Position numbers and translations under genes: made by a program
In this document: positions 24,447 through 34,898 of the stretch, piece after piece
How positions within the stretch are numbered: position 1 is the stretch's first letter
Layout of the letters: each line of letters begins with the position of its first letter
The notes under the pieces: generated by a model
Database searches by the model: none
The model's input: only the letters and a program-made list of their open reading frames with translations
Told to the model about the DNA's origin: nothing
Assembly (NCBI GenBank): GCA_963793625.1
Contig: CAWCAT010000049.1
Coordinates: forward strand, 248,001-312,000
Origin: G963668605 sp963793625
GTDB lineage: Bacteria > Acidobacteriota > Terriglobia > Bryobacterales > Bryobacteraceae
Direction: 5' to 3'
Length of the DNA stretch: 64,000 bases

Positions 24447-26816
24447 TTACCGGCCGGTAACTCTTACCCGCATCTGTTTTAGTTCAACGTGCCGCGATCC
24501 GTAACGCAACTTGCATGGACCGCCGAGTTTGGAACGCACCGTCGCTTGGGTGAGCTTGCCGCCCTTCCATGCGAGATCGATTTCGAAGCCGCCGCGCGCC
24601 TGCAAACCGGTCACACTGCCTTCAGCCCACGCATCGGGAAGCGCGGGCAACAGCGTCACCACGCCGTCGTGACTCTGCACCAGCATCTCTGCGATTCCGG
24701 AAGTGCCGCCGAAATTGCCATCGATTTGAAACGGCGGATGGGCGTCGAACAGGTTGTCGTAACTACCGCCCGGAAACCTTGTGCCATTGGCTGTTCCTCG
24801 ATAACCAGTGGGCGAAAGCAGCATATTCAAAATGCGTAAAGCGCGATTGCCATCACCGAGCCGCGCCCACAGATTCAACTTGTAAGCGAGCGACCAACCG
24901 GTTGATGGATCGCCGCGCGCATCGAGCGATTTTCTCGCCGCCGCAGCCAGTTCCGGCGTACCGGAGAGCGTAATCTCCGAACCGGGATAGAGGCCCCACA
25001 GATGCGAGATATGGCGGTGCGTTGGGCTCGGCCTCGGCATACTCTTCCAGCCACTCCATGACACGGCCGTCAGAACCGATTCGGGTCGGCGCAAGACGCG
25101 CACGCTTTTGCGGTCAGTTCATTGCGGAGGTCCGCGTCGACGCCCAGGATCTGCGACGCTTCGACAGTCGCGGAAAACAGGTAGCGAAGCAACTGCATGT
25201 CGATCGTCGGCCCCATGCAGACATGCGCGGTCTTCTTGTCGGGCAAAAGGTAACCGTTCTCCGGCGAATTGGCTGGCGCGGTCACGAGCCATTTGTGCTT
25301 GGGTTCTTCGATCAGCATGTCCGCGTAAAAACGCGCGGAGCCTTTGATGATGGGATAGGCCCACTGCAAAAACTTCTTGTCCTTCGTGAAAAGGTAGTGA
25401 TCCCAAAGATGCTGGCAGAGCCAAGCCGAGCCACTTGTGGTGGACCCCCACGACGCGCCTTCGCCCGGAGCCGTGAAGCCCCACGGATTCGCGATCACAT
25501 GCGTCACCCAGCCGCGCGCGTCGTAGTACAACTTCGCTGTGCGTGCGCCCGGCTCCTGCAAAGAGGCGATGAACGCAAACATTGGCTGATTAGTTCGGAA
25601 AGGTTAGTCACTTCCGCGGGCCAGTAATTCATTTGCACATTGACGTTGAGATGCCAATCGGCATTCCACGGCGTCTGCACTTCTTCCGCCCAGATGCCCT
25701 GCAGATTGGCCGGCAGACCGCCCGGACGTGAGGACGAAATCAGCAGGTAGCGTCCGTACTGAAAATAGAGCGCTGCCAAGACCCGGATCGTTTTTCCCTT
25801 CCGCGACGGCTTTCAAACGCGCGGGAGTTGTCAATCTCTTCCGCCGCTGCGTTCACAGGACCAAGCGCGAGTTGCACCCGATTGAAGTAGCGTTGAAAAT
25901 CTGCGAGGTGCGCGGCAAGAGCGCCTTATACGATTTCGCTGCGGCCTTATTCAAATCCTGTTCGGAGGCCTTCAGCGGATCTGTAAGCTGGCGTCCGGCA
26001 AAACCTCGATAATCAGTCGCCGCTGTGACAAACAGAGTGGCTTCGTCGGCATTACGCACGTGCAGGATGTTGCCCTCGACCGAGATTTCCCCGCCCTTGT
26101 TCACGACACGCAAACGCGCCGCCCACAGGGTGCCTTTTCCGTCCGTGCCGTTGTGCAATTGACCGCGCATCAGCAAACCAGATTTGCCATCGGCCACGGT
26201 CTCGAAGCGCTCCGGCCGGTCGAGTCGCGCATCGAAACTGATTTTGCCGGGCTTGTCAGCACTCAGGCGCACGATGATCGCTTCATCAGGCTTACTCACG
26301 AAGGACTCTCGCCGAAACTTTACACCATCGCGCTGATACTCGATTGTCGCGAGCGCGCTGGGCAGGTCCAGCATGCGCAGATAATCCGTAACCGTTCCAT
26401 TGCGTCCCGCGGGAGAATCAATGCGCAAATTGCCAAGCGTCTGGTAAGCGCCATAAGGTGCGTCTTTACCACGAGCGCGCGCCGATCCCAGGCCCTGGCA
26501 ATTGAAGTGCGCATAGACCAGTTTTTCGGCTTCCGCGTTCTTGCCCTCAAGCAGCAAGCCGGCGGATCTCCGGCAAATATTTCGCGGCATCCGGGCGGTC
26601 CGCATCCTGCTTCGAACCGGACCACATCGAACTCTCGTTGAGCACGATGCGCTCGTCATCGACACCGCCAAACACCATAGCGCCGAGCCGTCCATTTCCA
26701 ATCGCCGCGGATTGCGTGAAAGCTTTCGCCGGAGTATCAAAGCGGAGTTTCAAGTCGGCCGCCCAGCAGGAGGCGATCAGCAACAGGGCACAAAATGCGA
26801 ATCGGATTCGAGTCAT
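24447..26816 (-). pseudogene. GH95 alpha-L-fucosidase broken by at least seven frameshifts
   Basis: The locus is a complete but frameshifted GH95 enzyme. It begins at ATG 26816 (AGAGGA upstream) with a signal peptide (MTRIRFAFCALLLIASCWA) and GNGRLGAMVFGGVDDERIVL. The active-site segments found are NVNVQMNYWP (the family's Asn pair), SPENGY (position of the catalytic Glu) and QIDGNFGGTSGIAEML (position of the catalytic Asp). Breaks lie near 26560, 25915, 25835, 25785, 25590, 25085 and 25015. Similarity is continuous across each break with no in-frame stop. GH95 hydrolyses terminal alpha-1,2-fucose in plant or algal glycans. If the shifts are real the enzyme is lost. Confidence 0.75.
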
Positions 26817-26822
26817 GTTCCT

Positions 26823-29559
26823 CTAGTTTGCCGCACGTAAAATTTTCGTCAGTGCTTCGGCCGGCAGTTCATCTTTCGGACGGAACGCGTCGCTGTTGAC
26901 GTACTGCAACAGGCTCTGGCGCAACTGTCGCGCGACGGGCCGATTTGAGAGATCTGTCGCGAGATCCAGCGAGCAGACCAGCAACTTCCCCTTGCCTACG
27001 CGCGTTTCGAAAACAGCGCCCAGCTTGTTGTTGCGGTGATAATCATCGATCACCTGCACGATGGGCCGATAGCCCGCGGGTGTGTCGTTAAGCACAAACA
27101 CGCGTGACGATTCCATCAATTCCCACCACTGCCAATTGCTATGCGCATCAGTCGGAAAATCGGCAAGCGCAGCATGCCTGGGATCGCAGAGCACGCCCAT
27201 CACTCCAGTCTGTTTCGGGAAATAGCTATAGGACCAGAAGACCGGCAGGAACTGCCCCGCGATCGTGGAGTCACTGGTTACACCGCGCGGCCAGATCAGC
27301 ATAACTTTGCCGCCCTCCTGCAAGGCGCTTCTGCGCAGCGGCATCGAATGCGCTCGTCACCAGCACACTGGATTGCGTGGAGGGCTGTGAATTTTTCGGA
27401 TATACCCAGATTTCCCAATCGTTACTGATGTCTGATCCAGCGATACCCACAGTCACTCGCAGCTTGGTCGCACGCTCGATTTTTGCGAGCGGCACCCGGA
27501 TTTCGCCGAGTGTCGTCACGCTACCCAACTCGAGAGTCGTAGGCTGAAATTTTCCCGAAGCCCACTCACGCCCGGACTCATCGCGCAGTACCCAGGCAGC
27601 CACGACGTTCTTCATCACCTTCTTGCCATAATGCGCGACTTGAGCCTTCGCACTGAAAGTCTCATCAGAGGTCCACACGAATTTGCTCGTGCGCAGCAGC
27701 GCGACGGTTTCGTTCACCGAGCGTCGGAATTCCTGCGGCGTGACGACGCCCTTGGAATCCCAGAACGAATCGAGCAGGCCGATCAGCGCTTCACCCTGTC
27801 CCGGAAAGTCCTGTAACTGAAGTAGCTGGAAGCCGCCAAAATTGGGGGTTCGAAAAGCAGTCTCGAGTTCCTCCTTGTAGACCAGCGCTGCGAAACGGCC
27901 ACTCGCCTGATGAAACGCATTCGCCTGATCGCCCATGCCGCGCGCGGCCAGCGTCTCACGGAAAACCTCAAGATTGCGCGGCTTCAGCACGCCCGTGTAT
28001 TTCGCAATTTCATCGAAGTTCGGATAAGTCACCCACTGCCCGATTTCATGCGCGACGAGCGGCATCGCGGTCGCTTTCACGTGCTCAGAGAAATCGAAAT
28101 CAGTGCCGGAGGCCGTCTTTCCAAAGCGCGCGCCATGAATGCGCACAGGCCCTAACTCGGTGTTATGCGTAACGTAATAGTCCGAAGTCGGACCCGCTGC
28201 GCGTCTGCGGTGGTCGGCGGAAAACGTGTAAAGCCGGCGAGCATCGGCACTCTTGAATTCCGCAGACAAGGCCGTCCATGAATTTGTCATCGCCCACCAA
28301 CTCGTTCCCCAGACACAGCATCGTGAACGAAGGATGATTGCCGTAGGTCTTCAAAATGCGATGTCCTTCGGCGTGCATGAAGCTGTTCGAGCAGCAGCAT
28401 CCTTGCCGACGCGATTGCTCCACACCGGTAGTTCCACGTGCAGCAGAAATCCGGCACGATCGGCTGCTTCGAAGGCGGCTTCCGGCGGACACCACGAGTG
28501 AAAGCGAAAGTGATTCAGCCCATACTCTTTCGCGATTCTAAAGAGGCGCGCCCAGGATTCGACATCCATCGGCGGATAGCCCGTCTTCGGAAAAATTACG
28601 CACTCCAGGTTGCCGCGCAGAAAGATGGGACGGCCGTTCAGCACAAATTGTTTGTCGCGCGTCGCGATCTGCCGAACGCCGACGGAAGTGCTGAGACGAT
28701 CCTCAGCGTGAAGCTTGCCGGCATCCACAGCGAGCGCGAGTTCCATTGTGTTGAGCGCCGGTTCATACTCATCCCACAACCGGACTTTGTCGCCGAGCGG
28801 TACGGTGATCTGCACTGTCTGTTCGACGCTTGGTCCCGAGACTTTCGCGCTGGTCTTCGCGCCCGCAAGCAGCGCGCTAATTTCGCCTTCAATCGCACGA
28901 CCAGTGGTGTTGCGAATCAGCGCATCTACGCGAAGAGTCTTGGCCGTGTGATCCGGATGAACCTGAACCGAGTCGATGTACACAGCGTCGCGGGCGCGCA
29001 GTTCGATGCGGCCGATCACGCCATTCCAGTTGGTCTGGGTCCAGTCGGTTACAGAGTGCGCGCGACGGCCGACCTCGATCTTGTAAGTGTTGTTGACCGA
29101 CATCGTCAGCAGATGCTTGCCGGGCTTAAGACTCGGAGTGAGATCGTACACGTGTGGCGTGGAGAGGCTGTCCTGACGGCCGTATGGCCTGCCGTCCACC
29201 CAGATTTCGCTCTGCCAGTGCGGTCGTTCCAGGAACAGCGAAACGCGTTTGCCGCGCCAGGATTCGGGAATTGTGACTTCGCGCTGATACCAGACCGGCC
29301 CTTCGTAGGAGTAGCGCCGAGAGAGGCGGTCCTTCTCGGCGCCCGCGGTCCTCGTGCCATATCCACCCTCGTCCGTGCTGCCAGGCAGAAAGACGAGATC
29401 GGAACTGGGCAGGTTTTGCGCTGCCCACTTCTGGGCTGTTCCGAGCTTGGAAGGGTCGAGCTTGATGGACCAGCTACCCGCCAACGAAAGTGAATTCGTC
29501 TGACACACGCCGAGCGGCGCCATCAGTATGAACAACGCGAATGCGCGCGAGATTTGCAT
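26823..29559 (-). pseudogene. GH2-family beta-galactosidase/glucuronidase-type enzyme broken by frameshifts
   Basis: The ATG at 29559 (AGGA 7 bp upstream) starts a signal peptide (MQISRAFALFILMAPLGVC). A GH2 sugar-binding domain (WYQREVTIPESWRGKRVSL, NWNGVIGRIELRA) and immunoglobulin domain follow, then the TIM barrel (NHFRFHSWCPPEAAF). The N-E catalytic pair is in LGNELVGD and the nucleophile lies in HEIGQWVTYPNF. The C-terminal domain (GVLCDPRHAALADFPTD, WQWWELMESSRV) is seen in similar acidobacterial GH2 proteins. Frameshifts lie near 28390, 28270 and 27330. Its stop TAG lies within the ribosome site of the fucosidase. An intact protein would be about 910 residues. Confidence 0.75.
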
Positions 29560-29624
29560 TGCCAATTCCTAACTAGTAACGAGTGTAAGTTACAAGACGT
29601 TAGGATATCGCGTAAGCGCTTCCC

Positions 29625-30829
29625 CTACACCGGCAAATTCCAGCGGTTGTCCCAAACCACGCGGGAACGGGTGCGAAATGCCTGATTGCCCATGTAGCAG
29701 GCCATGGTCGAGTAATAGGCGACCTCCTCGTTCGCAATGGTTTTGTTGCGCGTACGAATGCACTCCACCCAGTTCCTCAACATCGGTTCGGCTGTGGCTT
29801 CAGAGCCGTCGATCTTTGCAGCGGGCGTCTTGCTGAACTTGGGGTTGGGCGTGTACTCCAGCGCGTCTTTGATCGTGTAGCGCTCTGTGTACAGCTTTCC
29901 CCCTGTGCCTCGCAGTTCTACACCTGCGGAGGTCTTAACGCCCGGTGCGGAGAGGCATTCCGCCATGAACGTGAGTGTTACCTTCTCGGGATAATCGATG
30001 ATAGCGCGACCGTATCCGGCGTATCGCGGCCGTCTTCATAAAAGTACACGCCACCGCCGGCCGTCGCCGCCTGCGGTTTGCCCAGTTGCAGCATGAAGTG
30101 CGCCGTGTCGATCACGTGAATGCCGATGCCCATGATCATTCCACCGTCGTAATGCAACCACTTGTACGGGCTGAAATAGACTCCGGGATTCCACGGAATC
30201 TTCGGACCGCGACCCAGCCAGCGTTCCCAATCGAGGCCTGCGGGCTTTTGTTCCATGCCGGGCGGCGGGGTGAGAACGTATCCATTGTTGGACGTGTACC
30301 ATGTGCGCACCATACCCACTTTGCCCATCACGCCGCTCTGGATGAACTGCTCCTTCGCGTCGATATTCTGGCGCATGGCGCGGCCCTGCATGCCAACCTG
30401 AATGACTCGCTTGTACTTGCGGGCCGCCTTCACAATCGCCTGTCCATCTTCAGGAGTGTGGACCATCGGCTTTTCGACATAGACGTCCTTGCCGGCCTGG
30501 CAGGCGTCTATCGTGATCGGCGCATGCCAGTGATCAGGCGTGGCCACAATCACGGCATCGATGTCGCTATGCTGCAGCACCTGACGGTAGTCGCCATACT
30601 GCTTGCAGCCAGCGCCCGCAAGCTCCGCCGCTTTGGCACGGCGCACGTCGTACACATCGCACACCGCAGGTATGTTTACATCGAGCGCCTTCTTCAACTG
30701 CCGCATCAAATACTGACCGCGCCCCCCGGCACCGATCAATCCCACGCTGGGACGATCGTTTGCTCCGAGAATGCGTCCATAGGACGCGGCGGTTGCGGCT
30801 CCAAGAAAAAGCCTTCGGGAACTATTCAT
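29625..30829 (-). CDS. Gfo/Idh/MocA-family oxidoreductase with one frameshift
   Basis: A ~401-residue Tat-exported oxidoreductase (SSRRLFLGAATAASYG; Rossmann VGLIGAGGRGQYLM; EKP in GKDVYVEKPMVHTPEDG). Near 30000-30010 the frame is lost by one missing base (GCGCTATCATCG should read GCG CTN ATC ATC); the C-terminus continues at 29966 (GNQAFRTRSRVVWDNRW). With 1205 bp, adding one gives exactly 402 codons. AAGGA lies before the ATG at 30829, 12 bp after the isomerase stop. It is the first oxidoreductase of the operon. Confidence 0.75.
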
Positions 30830-30841
30830 TATGATGAGTCC

Positions 30842-31690
30842 TTATCTGCCGGCGATCGCAGGCCGCGTCGCCAGTAAAGTGTTCAAATGCGCCAGACTAT
30901 CGATGGCCTGTCTGGGCGTTCCACATTCCACGGAAAGTACGCCACTCCAATCCGCCTCGCGCAGAATGGCAATCACTTTTGACCAATCGATTACGCCGTC
31001 GCCACAGGCACAGCCGACCGGCGTCCCGCTCACCTTGCCGTGTTCCGCTTCTGCCTGGGTAACGGAAATATCCTTGGCGTGAAGATGCACGAGCAGCGGC
31101 AATACGGCTTGGAGGCCAACATACGGATCCTCACCGCCCAGGAACGCATTGCCCGTGTCGTAGTTGATTTTGAGGAACGGCGATTTAACCAGGTTTGCGA
31201 TCCGCAACAGGCCGTCGGTTTTCTTTGTGATGCTCTGATGCGGTTCAATACCGACGTACACCCCATAGCGCTCCGCAACCTGCAGCACTTTCGTGAGCGT
31301 GTAACGCATGACATGGAAACAGTCATCGTCTGCGAGCCACTCCAGACGAATGCCTTCATCGGTATTGACCACGGGCGCACCCACGGCCGCTGCGAATCGA
31401 ATCGCCTTCTCCAGATAGGGCACACTGATTTCCGGCCGCATGAGTGGCGTGTGCGCGCTTAATCCCGAGGCTTTGACAGCGTACTTCTCGAGAATGTCTT
31501 TCATCTCCAGCGGCTCACTATCCATCGAAACAGAATGGAAGTAGCCGGCTTCGCTCAGCAGTTCGCGACCGTTGTGCACCATCGGCTCCACGAACTGGAA
31601 ACCGAGTTCCGCTGCCCGAGCAACACCCGCTTCGAAGGGCTTATCCTCACAGCGGATAAATTCGAGGTTGACGCCAATTGCGATACTCAT
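30842..31690 (-). CDS. Sugar phosphate isomerase/epimerase (xylose isomerase-like TIM barrel)
   Basis: A 282-residue protein of the xylose-isomerase-like TIM-barrel (AP endonuclease 2) family. ATG at 31690 is supported by GGAG 8 bp upstream. Segments GVNLEFIRCEDKPFEAGVAR, VGIEPHQSITKKTDG and LKINYDTGNAFLGG, and the terminal VLSVECG, carry the acidic metal/substrate residues of the family. It has no signal peptide and should be cytoplasmic. This is the first gene of the 17-kb operon, so the promoter of the whole operon should lie between 31691 and 31743, shared with the divergent DUF488 gene. Enzymes of this type often act with Gfo/Idh/MocA and ThuA proteins on 3-keto or related sugars. Confidence 0.8.
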   Translation of the reverse strand: MSIAIGVNLEFIRCEDKPFEAGVARAAELGFQFVEPMVHNGRELLSEAGYFHSVSMDSEPLEMKDILEKYAVKASGLSAHTPLMRPEISVPYLEKAIRFAAAVGAPVVNTDEGIRLEWLADDDCFHVMRYTLTKVLQVAERYGVYVGIEPHQSITKKTDGLLRIANLVKSPFLKINYDTGNAFLGGEDPYVGLQAVLPLLVHLHAKDISVTQAEAEHGKVSGTPVGCACGDGVIDWSKVIAILREADWSGVLSVECGTPRQAIDSLAHLNTLLATRPAIAGR

Positions 31691-31743
31691 GTCTGGTTCT
31701 CCACGAAACAGCATATCGCGGTTATCATGTAACCGAGAGCGCC

Positions 31744-32268
31744 ATGATCCTGACCGTAGGGCATTCGACGCACCCGATCACTGAATTCATTGAACTCTTG
31801 CGGGCGCATGAAGTCACGCATCTCGTGGATGTGCGCACCATTCCGCGCTCAAGACACAATCCGCAATTCAATGCCGAGTCCCTAGCCGTGGAGTTACCGG
31901 CAGCCGGGATCACTTACACACACCAAAAAGATTTAGGCGGACTGCGGCATCCACGGGCAAACTCGATCAACACCGGATGGCGCAACGCATCGTTTCGCGG
32001 ATACGCCGATTACATGCAGACCGCGGAATTCGAAAGAGCACTAACTAACTTGATCGCGTCCGCGGCAAACGGCCAGATTGCAATCATGTGTTCGGAAGCG
32101 GTTCCGTGGCGCTGTCACCGCTCTCTGATCGCCGATGCACTGACGATACGCGGCATTGCCGTGGAACACATCTTGTCAAAGAAACGTAATCCGCATGCAT
32201 TGACACCGTTTGCAAAGGTTGAAGGGACACACATCGAATATCCGCCGGAAGAGCTGCCGTTAACGTGA
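31744..32268 (+). CDS. DUF488-family protein
   Basis: A 174-residue protein. The ATG at 31744 gives the canonical start MILTVGHSTHPITEFIELL; a longer 5' extension to 31678 has no support. Family features are VRTIPRSRHNPQFN (residues ~31-44), the conserved GYADYM and the C-terminal CSEAVPWRCHRSLIAD (Cys-x(6)-CHR). DUF488 proteins are of unknown biochemical role; the Cys/His residues may bind a metal. It is divergent from the glycan operon (53 bp between starts) and convergent with the GH38-like gene. Confidence 0.85.
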   Translation: MILTVGHSTHPITEFIELLRAHEVTHLVDVRTIPRSRHNPQFNAESLAVELPAAGITYTHQKDLGGLRHPRANSINTGWRNASFRGYADYMQTAEFERALTNLIASAANGQIAIMCSEAVPWRCHRSLIADALTIRGIAVEHILSKKRNPHALTPFAKVEGTHIEYPPEELPLT

Positions 32269-32306
32269 CAGACAGGCGGCGCTCCCGCGCTTGGTCTCAG
32301 GTCGCG

Positions 32307-34841
32307 CTAGTTACCGCGTGGCGGGTGTCCTTTTTCGTTGGAGTATTCGTGAAGGGCTGGGAGCTTGTGTTCCGGCACCATCTCATCCCATTTCAGGACC
32401 GGTTTCGCTTCAGCCACACTCGCATCTGTTCGAAAGCGCATCGTCACGATTTGCTGCGGACGAACGGGGAAGCGATAGCGCGGTCCACGTGCGAGCGGCT
32501 TCGGATTTCCTCCGAGCATGTCTGTGAGCGCGGCGCTGCTATGCGGCAGTGTTAGCGAAATCTCAGCCGTTCCCGCCAGGCCGAGGCACTCGGCAAAACG
32601 CAATTCGATTTCGTTGCCGGTCCGGCGCAGCGCTTCGACAATCACGTTGTCCGAAGTTTCCAGAAACGATTTCGATGAAGCGGCAGCGCGACCCGACAGC
32701 ACGATCGGCGGACAGTTATACTCCCACGCCATTTGCGGAATACGCGCATTCTTCCAGTCGCCTTCGTGAAACACGAGCGCGTACTCGAGCTTGTGTTTGC
32801 CCACTCCGCTCAACCAGGAATTCGGATAGCCGTTGTACTTGGCTGTCGCGTTGTAAAGATAAATCAGCGGTGTTCTGGCGTTCAGTTCCCTGCCCGTCAG
32901 ACCGCGATCCAACAGTGCGACTCCTCCGCCACCTGCCAGCGCATAATGCGACCAGCGAACGGCTGGCACTATGCCGGTTGTCCAGCCAGGCAACTCGGGG
33001 TTCGGCTTGGCCCACGCACCGTGCGAGAACCCATAAGGGATGCCCCGCCGCACTTCGTTGATGTCATCGGCGAGTGGAAATTCGGCGACCACGACCGTGC
33101 GATCCGGGATGTCGTTCAGTTCGGTTTCAAAATCAATGCGCGGATAATCGTGATAGACGCGCACCACACGCCGGCACATACCCCCGCCAAAGAAGCTGCC
33201 CTCAATTTCAATCGTGGTCGCGAGCGGTCCTTCTGAAACCACGATGGAGTGCTTGTGCTGGTTGGTCGATTCCAGGCGCACGCGCAGCGGCTGAGGCACC
33301 ATGTGGTCGCCGGCACCCCCGCGCTGCTGAATGGGCCGCTCCGCAACAAGGCAGTTGCCGGCACCGCCCAACAATTCCCGGCCAGAGGGCTTCAGCTTCA
33401 AACTGGTTAGCGCTCCGGTCTTCGGATCAATTTTCAACTGGCAGTGCTTGGTTTCGATCGTTGCGGGAAGTGCGATTTTTCGTGACACCGGTGCAGCAGG
33501 CTTCGCCCAGCCGACGATGCCAGTCGAAGGGAGTTCAACCTGACACACGGCTCCGTCGCATACGAATGGATCGTTGCGTTTCCAGTTCAGTGGATTGAAC
33601 AGACCGGCTCCGTCACCCGCGGTAAGCAGCTTCGCGGTGGCGGTTTGCAGAACCGCAGCGGACTGTTTCTCAATCCACGTCAGTCGATCTTTAACGTCCC
33701 ACGATTTCTCGTGTTCGAAGACCATTCCGCCCGCCGAACCCCACAACGAATTGCGGTCCATGCTCAGGAACAGCAGGGTCCAGGCATTGTAGAGCTGTTG
33801 CGAAGGGTAGTCCTGACGGCCGTTCAGACTGGCAGCCGTCGCCAGCATCTCGGCCGCCTGCAAAGCGTGCTCGTCGCGACGGAACCAGCTCTTCATCCGC
33901 GGGCTCTCGATCCAGAACGCGCCGTAGTCATACTCAGTACCACCGCGCATCGTCGGAATCTTGTACTCGCCGGAACGGATACCCGGCAATAATGCGTCCA
34001 GATACTGACTCAGCGTTGTGAAGCGCATTTCAGGATGCGCAGGATTCTGCTTCCATGCTTGCAGGAATTCACCGGGGAACTGCTTGCGGTCCGGAGCCAG
34101 GGCATAATCACCGCCTCCGGCCAGCACCAGCACCGGCGCGCTCTCTGGCGTGATCTTCAGCTTACCTTCCAGATATTTTTCAACGCCCTCAATCTGCTTC
34201 GGCGTCAGCGGGTCCTTGACTCGCATAACTTCGCGAAGCTCGCTGTAATGTCCGGGCGACAGCGTGAGAATGCGGGTGCCGTCCGGCGATTGAGCCCAGT
34301 GAACCGCACTACCAGTCGGATTCTTGCGGCAATAGACCATGGCATCCAGCCCGAGTCCCGCGGAGATTTGCGCCATCTGATCGTGGGTGCCGCAAACATC
34401 TATGGTCCAGGCGAAACGTGGGCGCACACCGAACACCTGCTTCTGCCAGCGCAAGCCCTCGACACCCAGCCGCACCAGAGCCTCGCCGCCAGAAAGATTG
34501 ATCGTCGATTCCAGAAAGAATGCGTTCAGCAATTCGACGCGGCCTTCCTTGATGCGCTGCCGAAGCTCCGGAATACGCTCGGGCTTGAAGTTCATCATCG
34601 CGATCAGATTGTTGACTTCGGAGAGCACGAACGAGTACTGCGGGTCATCACGCACGCGGTCCAGGTGATCGAAGTAACTGTTCGCACAATAGACGCGTTC
34701 TTTCGAGAAATTAGTCAGCCAACCACAACTCGCCGGATGAAAGTTGGGCACGACAAAAACTTTTCTACCCTTGAGCGCAGGGTTTTGGCCCAACAGCGGG
34801 CCCGCTGCTGTGATTGCAAGAAATTCCCGTCGGCTGATCAT
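32307..34841 (-). CDS. GH38-like alpha-mannosidase homologue with altered metal motif
   Basis: An 844-residue Tat-exported protein (MISRREFLAITAAGPLLG). It follows the architecture of GH38 alpha-mannosidases: an N-terminal beta/alpha barrel, then three-helix and beta-rich domains. The usual zinc motif HxDPGW is replaced by H35-P-A-S-C-G-W41, so the metal-binding Asp is missing, and the W-x-x-D-x-F-G-H motif reads W145-T-I-D148-V-C-G-T. The nucleophile position D148 remains. It may be a divergent enzyme with another metal site, or inactive as a mannosidase. The ATG at 34841 is 57 bp from the divergent TTG start of the trans-sulfuration enzyme. Confidence 0.7.
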   Translation of the reverse strand: MISRREFLAITAAGPLLGQNPALKGRKVFVVPNFHPASCGWLTNFSKERVYCANSYFDHLDRVRDDPQYSFVLSEVNNLIAMMNFKPERIPELRQRIKEGRVELLNAFFLESTINLSGGEALVRLGVEGLRWQKQVFGVRPRFAWTIDVCGTHDQMAQISAGLGLDAMVYCRKNPTGSAVHWAQSPDGTRILTLSPGHYSELREVMRVKDPLTPKQIEGVEKYLEGKLKITPESAPVLVLAGGGDYALAPDRKQFPGEFLQAWKQNPAHPEMRFTTLSQYLDALLPGIRSGEYKIPTMRGGTEYDYGAFWIESPRMKSWFRRDEHALQAAEMLATAASLNGRQDYPSQQLYNAWTLLFLSMDRNSLWGSAGGMVFEHEKSWDVKDRLTWIEKQSAAVLQTATAKLLTAGDGAGLFNPLNWKRNDPFVCDGAVCQVELPSTGIVGWAKPAAPVSRKIALPATIETKHCQLKIDPKTGALTSLKLKPSGRELLGGAGNCLVAERPIQQRGGAGDHMVPQPLRVRLESTNQHKHSIVVSEGPLATTIEIEGSFFGGGMCRRVVRVYHDYPRIDFETELNDIPDRTVVVAEFPLADDINEVRRGIPYGFSHGAWAKPNPELPGWTTGIVPAVRWSHYALAGGGGVALLDRGLTGRELNARTPLIYLYNATAKYNGYPNSWLSGVGKHKLEYALVFHEGDWKNARIPQMAWEYNCPPIVLSGRAAASSKSFLETSDNVIVEALRRTGNEIELRFAECLGLAGTAEISLTLPHSSAALTDMLGGNPKPLARGPRYRFPVRPQQIVTMRFRTDASVAEAKPVLKWDEMVPEHKLPALHEYSNEKGHPPRGN

Positions 34842-34898
34842 AAATTCAGTTTTACTATACTTGATAAAGAGATCGCATTTTCCCCGGGAGCAGAGATT

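Noticed and set aside
34035..34898. N-terminal extension of the trans-sulfuration enzyme
   Set aside because: This part is antisense to the GH38-like gene; the TTG at 34899 has a ribosome site and gives the normal family N-terminus.
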